Below, piece after piece: positions 6,153-10,027 of a stretch of DNA of 10,027 nucleotides (the stretch's first letter is position 1; each line of letters begins with the position of its first letter). Made by a program: the position numbers and the translations under genes. The notes beneath the pieces were generated by a model. The model saw only the letters and a list, made by a program, of their open reading frames with translations, was not told the origin of the DNA and made no database searches. Source of the stretch: Leucobacter sp. (GTDB taxonomy: Bacteria; Actinomycetota; Actinomycetes; Actinomycetales; Microbacteriaceae); contig JAGNOB010000028.1 in the NCBI GenBank assembly GCA_017990305.1, positions 1 to 10,027 of the forward strand. The letters run 5' to 3'.

Positions 6153-6973
6153 TCGGCACATTGTTCGCGCAGGAGTTCCGCACCACGAAGCGAACCCTGC
6201 TGCCTGCGGTCGGCATAATGCTGCTCGCAATCATCGCGTTCTTTGCAATCGCGGCTCTCCGGGTCCCGTTCATCGGTGGCCTCTCCTTCGGGCTTGGCAT
6301 CGGTGTGACGCTCGTGTTCACCCTGGTCGTCCTTGCCGTGCTCGTCGCGAACTACTGGCGCACGATGTACGGTGCCGAGGGCTACTTCACCATGACGCTG
6401 CCGGTGCGCGGCCGTGCGATCTACGCTGCCAAGGTGCTACACGGGCTCGTTGTGGGTCTCGCAGCGCTGCTCATCACGCTCGGTGGCCTGGTGCTCGCCG
6501 CCATCGCGTTCGCACTCATGAAGGGCCAGGGCGCCTTCGGTTTCTTGCGAGAAGCGCTGACGACGCTCGATCCGCAGATGGCATGGTTCATCGGCGGTGC
6601 GCTCGTACTGCAGCTCGTGTTCGCGGTGATCGCGGGTGCGACGGCCATGTCGGTGGGCGCCGAGGCGCGCTTCAACCACCTCGGTTTCGGCGCCCCGGTG
6701 ATCGGCACCATTGTCCTGTACTTCGTGATGCAGATCGTGAACCTCGCGGGGCTGCTCTTCATCCCGATCGGCATTCGGATGACCGGGCCCGACGTCGGCA
6801 GCCTGGTCGCCGAGGGGATGCTCACGGACTTTATGGCCGCGGTAGCCGATCCAGCCGCAAACTCGACGCCCAGCGTGCTGGGCCTCGGCGTGGTCATCAT
6901 GCCGCTCATCGCGGCGGCGTTGCTCGCATGGTGGGGCGCCCGTTCGGTGGATCGTCGTACCTCGCTGCGCTAA
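6149..6973 (+). CDS. ABC-2-type transporter membrane protein
   Basis: This 274-aa protein has six predicted membrane segments at roughly 17-37, 44-68, 94-122, 145-165, 178-205 and 245-262. Between the second and third lies YGAEGYFTMTLPV (74-86), a motif seen in ABC-2-like permeases next to YtrB-type ATPases. The ATG at 6149 overlaps the ATPase stop as ATGA, which decides the start; translation in this frame further upstream lies inside the ATPase gene and is a shadow. There is one permease gene, so the working transporter is probably two permeases with two ATPases. No extracellular ligand-binding protein is present, which favours export or envelope protection over import. Two hairpins after the stop probably end the operon. 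Confidence 0.9.
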   Translation: MIGTLFAQEFRTTKRTLLPAVGIMLLAIIAFFAIAALRVPFIGGLSFGLGIGVTLVFTLVVLAVLVANYWRTMYGAEGYFTMTLPVRGRAIYAAKVLHGLVVGLAALLITLGGLVLAAIAFALMKGQGAFGFLREALTTLDPQMAWFIGGALVLQLVFAVIAGATAMSVGAEARFNHLGFGAPVIGTIVLYFVMQIVNLAGLLFIPIGIRMTGPDVGSLVAEGMLTDFMAAVADPAANSTPSVLGLGVVIMPLIAAALLAWWGARSVDRRTSLR

Positions 6974-6989
6974 CTCGCGGTAGCGACAG

Positions 6990-7033
6990 CGACGTGGCCG
7001 CCGCAGGGAAGTATCCCTGCGGCGGCCACGTCG
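6990..7033. terminator. Strong 20-bp-stem hairpin after the ABC operon
   Basis: A perfect 20-bp stem (6990-7009 with 7014-7033) closes a four-base AGTA loop, 16 bases after the permease stop. The stem is very GC-rich (for example GTGGCCGCCGCAGGG). No T-tract follows. In the opposite direction it lies beyond the stop of the convergent decarboxylase gene, so it can serve both transcripts. This is the most stable inverted repeat noticed in the window. Confidence 0.75.
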
Positions 7034-7036
7034 TGC

Positions 7037-7066
7037 GCCTTCGCCCGCATCAGTGCGGACGAAGGC
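7037..7066. terminator. Second hairpin, next to the decarboxylase stop
   Basis: GCCTTCG (7037-7043) pairs with CGAAGGC (7060-7066) and, after one C/A mismatch, CCGCA (7045-7049) pairs with TGCGG (7054-7058) around a TCAG loop. It ends two bases from the stop of the convergent decarboxylase gene, so it probably acts mainly for that gene, with the neighbouring hairpin as a backup for both directions. Confidence 0.65.
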
Positions 7067-7068
7067 CG

Positions 7069-8340
7069 CTACACCGTCACGAGGTCGGCGGCGCGGATCG
7101 TTGTGAACTCGGCTGCCCCGCCCTCGAACTCGACGCCGTACACGGGCGGCACCGGGAGTGAGTTGTAGTGGAAGGGGTTGCTCGCGTAGTACGCGCCGGT
7201 GTCGAGCAGCGCCACGAGATCGCCCTGTTCGAGCACGGGAAGCTCGCGGCCGCGGGCAACGAGATCGCCGGCGAAGCAGCACGGCCCCGCGACGTCATGC
7301 ACTGCGGTCTGCGCCGTGCTCTTCACGGCGCCGCCCCCGGTGAAACCCTCGACCCTGAGCGGCCACGCCTCTGGCATGAAGACCGTGCGCGTGGCGACCT
7401 GCGCCCCGGCGTGCGTGATTGCGACCCGGCGGCCTCCGACCTCCTTGGTGTACTCCACGAACGCGGCGATGAAGCCGTGCTTTGCGAGGATGCTGCGCCC
7501 GAACTCCGTGACGATCTCGTAGTCGCCAGAGAACAGCCGCGGGGCACCCTCCTCGAGCGCTGCGACGTAGTCGTCGAAGGCGGAGATTGGGTTGTCGGTC
7601 TCGAAGTCGACCGGCAGCCCGCCCCCGATATCGAGGGTGCGGATCTGCGCATACCCCGCCCGCGCATTCACCTCATCGGCGAAGCGCACGAGCTCGTTGA
7701 CCCCCTCCGCGATGAGCGGGAGCGGGCAGCCCTGGGAGCCGACGTGCGTGTGAGCGCGCCTGAGCCAGGGTGACGCGAGATACGCCTCGATGAGCTGCTC
7801 GCGCACGCCGGGGTCGCGCAGCGGCACGCCAAATTTCGAGTGTGCGCTCGCCGTGCTCATCGCCGCAATCGCGCCGGCGCCGACCTGCGGGTTGAGGCGG
7901 ATCCCGATCTCCGAAGCAGAGCCGCTCTCCGCGAGGATCGACCTGACCCGTGCGAGCTCTTGGAAGTTGTCGACATTCAGTGATGTGCCAAGGCCAAGGG
8001 CGCGGCGGAGCTCGCCCCACGACTTCGCAGGTGAGTCGAACACGAGCTTTTCTGGGGCGATACCCGCAGCGAGTGCCGCGCTGAGCTCGCCATCGCTCGC
8101 GACCTCGGCGCCCATGCCGAGCTCACCCAGCCTGGCGAGCACCGGCACGAGCGGGTTCGCCTTCACCGCGAAGGCGTGGAGCACGGGGATGTCTGCGGGG
8201 AAGGCACGCAGCAGGTGATCAACGTTGAGCCCCACCCGCTCCCAGTCGAGGAAGGCGACGAGCGGTGCGTGCTCCTCGTGGAGCAGGCCCTGATTCAGTG
8301 CCGTCGTTAGGATGTGTGACCGTCGTGCGGAATCGCTCAT
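7069..8340 (-). CDS. Fold-III PLP-dependent decarboxylase, diaminopimelate decarboxylase-like
   Basis: This 423-aa cytoplasmic enzyme has the two-domain layout of group IV (DAP/Orn/Arg) decarboxylases. FAVKAN at 57-62 carries K60, the PLP Schiff-base lysine. RLNPQVG is at 148-154, SKFG at 168-171, HVGSQG at 199-204 (H199 stacks on PLP), DIGGG at 237-241, EFGR at 279-282 and GAYYASNPFHYNS at 382-394. Two motifs depart from diaminopimelate decarboxylase: EPGR is EFGR, and C-E-S-G-D is C355-F-A-G-D359, with the catalytic cysteine kept but the acidic neighbour lost. True lysA genes usually lie with argS or hom/thr genes; this one is divergent from an amino acid permease. I therefore call a decarboxylase or decarboxylase-like enzyme of unknown substrate. 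The ATG at 8340 has only a weak GAGAG upstream; the next in-frame methionine (76) would remove K60. Confidence 0.85.
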   Translation of the reverse strand: MSDSARRSHILTTALNQGLLHEEHAPLVAFLDWERVGLNVDHLLRAFPADIPVLHAFAVKANPLVPVLARLGELGMGAEVASDGELSAALAAGIAPEKLVFDSPAKSWGELRRALGLGTSLNVDNFQELARVRSILAESGSASEIGIRLNPQVGAGAIAAMSTASAHSKFGVPLRDPGVREQLIEAYLASPWLRRAHTHVGSQGCPLPLIAEGVNELVRFADEVNARAGYAQIRTLDIGGGLPVDFETDNPISAFDDYVAALEEGAPRLFSGDYEIVTEFGRSILAKHGFIAAFVEYTKEVGGRRVAITHAGAQVATRTVFMPEAWPLRVEGFTGGGAVKSTAQTAVHDVAGPCCFAGDLVARGRELPVLEQGDLVALLDTGAYYASNPFHYNSLPVPPVYGVEFEGGAAEFTTIRAADLVTV

Positions 8341-8403
8341 GGTGTGCTGTGCTGCGCTCTCAAATTCGTGTGGGTGCGGGGCGCCTTCTGGCGATATGTC
8401 TCC

Positions 8404-8414
8404 CCTGACTCAGG
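8404..8414. promoter_or_regulatory. 11-bp palindrome CCTGACTCAGG, possible operator
   Basis: CCTGA, C, TCAGG is perfectly symmetric and lies 64 bases before the decarboxylase start on the minus strand. It is next to a possible minus-strand -10 (TAGCCT, 8413-8418). A regulator binding here could control the decarboxylase. Short palindromes occur by chance, so support is modest. Confidence 0.35.
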
Positions 8415-8434
8415 CTAGGATTGTTCGTTTGCGA

Positions 8435-8463
8435 GCAGATCCACCCCGGGGGATGAGATCTGC
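8435..8463. promoter_or_regulatory. GCAGATC/GATCTGC inverted repeat, possible operator
   Basis: GCAGATC (8435-8441) and GATCTGC (8457-8463) are perfect 7-bp arms separated by 15 bases with a CCCCGGGG core (8444-8451). Arm centres are 22 bp apart, about two helical turns, which suits a dimeric protein bound on one DNA face. It lies between the two divergent genes. No LysR or other regulator gene is adjacent. Confidence 0.4.
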
Positions 8464-8489
8464 TTTCGAATTCATCCTTTTGGGATGAG
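8450..8489 (+). promoter_or_regulatory. Alternative-pairing repeat set GGGATGAG / TCATCC / GGGATGAG
   Basis: GGGATGAG occurs at 8450-8457 and again at 8482-8489. TCATCC at 8472-8477 is complementary to both, giving two mutually exclusive hairpins: one with a 15-base loop, the other with a five-base loop (TTTTG). If transcribed, this could be a switch; as DNA it could be repeated operator half-sites. Since the likely permease promoter (TATGGT at 8511) is downstream, the DNA-site reading is as plausible as the RNA one. Confidence 0.35.
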
Positions 8490-8523
8490 GGGCCGTGATT
8501 CCTCAGCCCATATGGTGAAATGT

Positions 8524-8549
8524 GCCCTGCGGAGCTGCATGGGCAGGGC
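8524..8549 (+). promoter_or_regulatory. Hairpin at the start of the permease leader
   Basis: GCCCTGC (8524-8530) pairs with GCAGGGC (8543-8549) around a 12-base loop. It begins about where transcription would start from the TATGGT element at 8511-8516, leaving a leader of about 110 nt before the ATG. A 5'-terminal stem of this kind can protect mRNA or take part in regulation. No known riboswitch core (for example the T-box AGGGTGGNACCGCG) was seen. Confidence 0.35.
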
Positions 8550-8633
8550 CTCCCGTGCACGCTCCGTTGCCGCTTCGCGCGGTCACACCGAAGCATGCGC
8601 GGAGCCCGAGAACTGAACACAGAAAGACACAAC

Positions 8634-9878
8634 ATGACTACCGCTTCCCAGCAGGGCGCAGCCGCCCAGACGGCAACGGCCAAGCCGCACAGCACGACAA
8701 TTACGTTCGTACAGGGCGTCGCCATCATCTTCGGCGCGAACATCGGCGCGGGCATTCTCGCGCTGCCCTACGGTGCACGCACCGGCGGCTTCCCCGCGCT
8801 GCTCATCGCCCTCGTCGTCGCGGGCTTCCTCACAACGGCATCGATGCTGTACATCGCCGAGGTCGCGCTGCGCACGAAGGAGCCGCTGCAGCTCGCCGGG
8901 CTCGCGAAGAAGTACCTCGGCAACACCGGCTCCTGGCTCGTCTTCGCCGGTGTCGCGGTGAACGGCCTTGGGGCGCTCATCGCCTACACCTCGGGCAGCG
9001 GGCGGATCCTCTCTGAGCTGATCGGCGTGCCCGAGGCCGTCGGCAGCCTCCTGTTCTTCATCCCAGGCGTGCTCGTCGTGTGGTTCGGGCTCAAGGCCAC
9101 CGGCCGCTCCGAGCAGGCGATCACGATCGCGATGCTCGTGCTCATCCTGGTGCTGTGCGGGTGGACGTTTGTCGGCCCGGGGATCGACATCGCCAACCTC
9201 ACCTACGTCAAGCCGTACTTCATCATTCCGATCGTGAACCTCGCCGTCTTCGCGTTCATCGCGCAGTACACGGTTCCGGAGCTCGCACGCGGGCTCGCGG
9301 CGAGCAACCCCCGCGCCCTGCCGCGCGCGATCGTCGTTGGCATGTGCGCGACGGGCTTCCTCCTCGCACTCGTCCCGCTCGCCGCGCTCGGCATGATGGG
9401 GCCCGAGGGCATCACCGAGGTCGTGACAGTAGCGTGGGGTGAGCAGCTCGGCAACGCCGCCTACTACATGGCCAACATCTTCGCCGTGCTCGCGATGATG
9501 ACCTCGTTCTGGGCGATCGCGCTCACCCTCATGACGAACATCTTCGACCGCTTCAAGTGGCCGGCCGAGGGCGCACCCGGTTACCGCGTTGCGGCGATCG
9601 CGCTTATCGCGGTTCCGGCCTTCCTCATCGGCGTGTTCAAGCTCGCCGGCTTCGTGTCCGCGCTCGGCTACGCCGGCGGCTTCGCCGGCGCGATCATGTC
9701 GATCGTGCCCGTGCTCATGCTGCGCCGCGCTCGGAAGTTCGGAGACCAGGAGCCCGTGTGGCGGGCGGGGTGGATCTCGCACCCGGTCATCCAGGGCCTG
9801 CTCATCGGGGTCTTTGGCCTGGCATTCATCTACTCGCTTGTCTCCGCGTTCGGCCTCGTCCCTGACGGCTGGGCCTAG
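8634..9878 (+). CDS. Aromatic/hydroxy amino acid permease (TyrP/Mtr-like, APC superfamily)
   Basis: This 414-aa inner-membrane protein should import an amino acid by proton symport. TM1 carries GANIGAGILALP (34-45), matching the first-helix substrate motif of HAAAP permeases such as TyrP and Mtr; length also fits (about 400-415). About eleven hydrophobic segments follow, including AVFAFIAQYTVPELARG around 205-221, where helix 6 unwinding is expected. The N-terminal 20 residues are Ala/Gln/Thr-rich and cytoplasmic. The ATG at 8634 is preferred over the in-frame ATG at 8520 because it has an AGAAAGA sequence upstream and begins the recognisable protein. It is divergent from the PLP decarboxylase, and its stop overlaps the next start (TAGTG). 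Substrate is inferred from family only; other APC-type amino acids are possible. Confidence 0.87.
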   Translation: MTTASQQGAAAQTATAKPHSTTITFVQGVAIIFGANIGAGILALPYGARTGGFPALLIALVVAGFLTTASMLYIAEVALRTKEPLQLAGLAKKYLGNTGSWLVFAGVAVNGLGALIAYTSGSGRILSELIGVPEAVGSLLFFIPGVLVVWFGLKATGRSEQAITIAMLVLILVLCGWTFVGPGIDIANLTYVKPYFIIPIVNLAVFAFIAQYTVPELARGLAASNPRALPRAIVVGMCATGFLLALVPLAALGMMGPEGITEVVTVAWGEQLGNAAYYMANIFAVLAMMTSFWAIALTLMTNIFDRFKWPAEGAPGYRVAAIALIAVPAFLIGVFKLAGFVSALGYAGGFAGAIMSIVPVLMLRRARKFGDQEPVWRAGWISHPVIQGLLIGVFGLAFIYSLVSAFGLVPDGWA

Positions 9879-10027
9879 TGATTCGCGTCCCAGCGAGCTC
9901 CGCGATCACGGCGTTCTCGGCTCAACACGAGCCGGTCGCCGTGGTCGCGCTTGGCGAGCCATTCGAGTGTGAGACAAAGGACTGTTACGCCGGACAGATC
10001 ACCTCAGAATCTGTACTGCGCCCGCAC
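9878..10027 (+). CDS. Acetamidase/formamidase family protein, N-terminal fragment
   Basis: The GTG at 9878 shares its G with the permease stop (TAGTG), and the frame stays open for 50 codons to the window end. The visible peptide includes ITAFSAQHEPVAVVALGEPF and then ECETKDCYAGQITSE. The pattern of aromatic-S..H.P....v..G..f..ET.DC..gqI is the start of FmdA/AmdA amidases, which hydrolyse short amides such as formamide or acetamide to acid and ammonia. Most of the protein, including the metal-binding and catalytic region, is outside the window. The overlap points to translational coupling with the permease, so the two products probably work in the same pathway. The ribosome binding site is weak (GGCTGGG within the permease end), again consistent with coupling. 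Confidence 0.8.
   Translation, partial: MIRVPASSAITAFSAQHEPVAVVALGEPFECETKDCYAGQITSESVLRPH

Larger units (their letters stand above)
8341..8633. other. Divergent intergenic region between decarboxylase and permease genes
   Basis: This is the longest non-coding stretch in the window (293 bases). It holds an 11-bp palindrome CCTGACTCAGG (8404-8414), a GCAGATC/GATCTGC inverted repeat (8435-8441 and 8457-8463), two copies of GGGATGAG around a complementary TCATCC (8450-8489), a possible -10 TATGGT (8511-8516) facing the permease, and a leader hairpin (8524-8549). Base composition is less GC-rich around 8415-8480 than in the flanking genes. Codons in frame with the permease from the ATG at 8520 encode a Cys/Arg-rich stretch with no family resemblance, so I treat it as an untranslated leader. 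Confidence 0.7.

Noticed and set aside
6043..7161. Long plus-strand open frame spanning the end of the ABC cassette and the decarboxylase end
   Set aside because: It crosses two real genes and both terminator hairpins; composition is Arg/His-rich without a recognisable domain.
8434..8549. T-box or other known amino acid riboswitch upstream of the permease
   Set aside because: No T-box consensus, specifier loop or terminator with a T-tract could be found; only generic inverted repeats are present.
8520..8633. Upstream in-frame extension of the permease, or a leader peptide
   Set aside because: The 38 residues are Cys/Arg-rich and unlike the family N-terminus; there is no run of a single amino acid codon to suggest ribosome-mediated attenuation.
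8583..9782. Long open frame antisense to the permease (399 codons)
   Set aside because: Very rich in Glu, Arg, His and Asp with no domain or motif; expected from high-GC codon bias on the opposite strand.

Overview
The window is GC-rich, with strong G/C preference at third codon positions, GTG and ATG starts, and many ATGA or 1-nt gene overlaps. This fits a high-GC actinobacterium. The gene types (His-rich CopB, a YtrA-type GntR/ABC cassette, a TyrP/Mtr-like permease) would suit Microbacteriaceae, possibly Leucobacter, but that placement is an inference. All sequence looks chromosomal: there is no transposase, integrase, tRNA, rRNA or CRISPR array.

Region 1 (1-2408): the first 32 codons of a HAD hydrolase run leftwards off the window. 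Divergent to it is a copper/silver-exporting P1B-type ATPase of the CopB (CPH) class with an extreme His-rich N-terminus. A near-perfect CsoR-type palindrome precedes it and helps fix the start at 219.

Region 2 (2409-4938): an OhrR-like MarR regulator, with serine where OhrR has its peroxide-sensing cysteine, is convergent with an AGCS sodium:alanine/glycine symporter. They meet over a short GC palindrome. A small YchJ-family protein with one SEC-C-like cysteine motif lies upstream of the symporter on the same strand.

Region 3 (4939-7068): a perfect 11-bp inverted repeat lies between ychJ and a YtrA-subfamily GntR regulator. The regulator is translationally coupled to an ABC ATPase and an ABC-2-type permease, forming a compact autoregulated cassette of the kind usually linked to cell-envelope stress. 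Two tandem hairpins end it and also face the end of the next, convergent gene.

Region 4 (7069-10027): a fold-III PLP decarboxylase related to diaminopimelate and ornithine decarboxylases, with altered active-site motifs, is divergent from an aromatic/hydroxy amino acid permease (HAAAP-type). The permease stop overlaps the GTG start of an acetamidase/formamidase-family gene cut by the window end. A 293-nt divergent region with several inverted repeats separates the two units. The combination suggests uptake and processing of an amino acid or amide; the substrate cannot be read from sequence. This locus and the Cys-less OhrR-like regulator are the most interesting parts.
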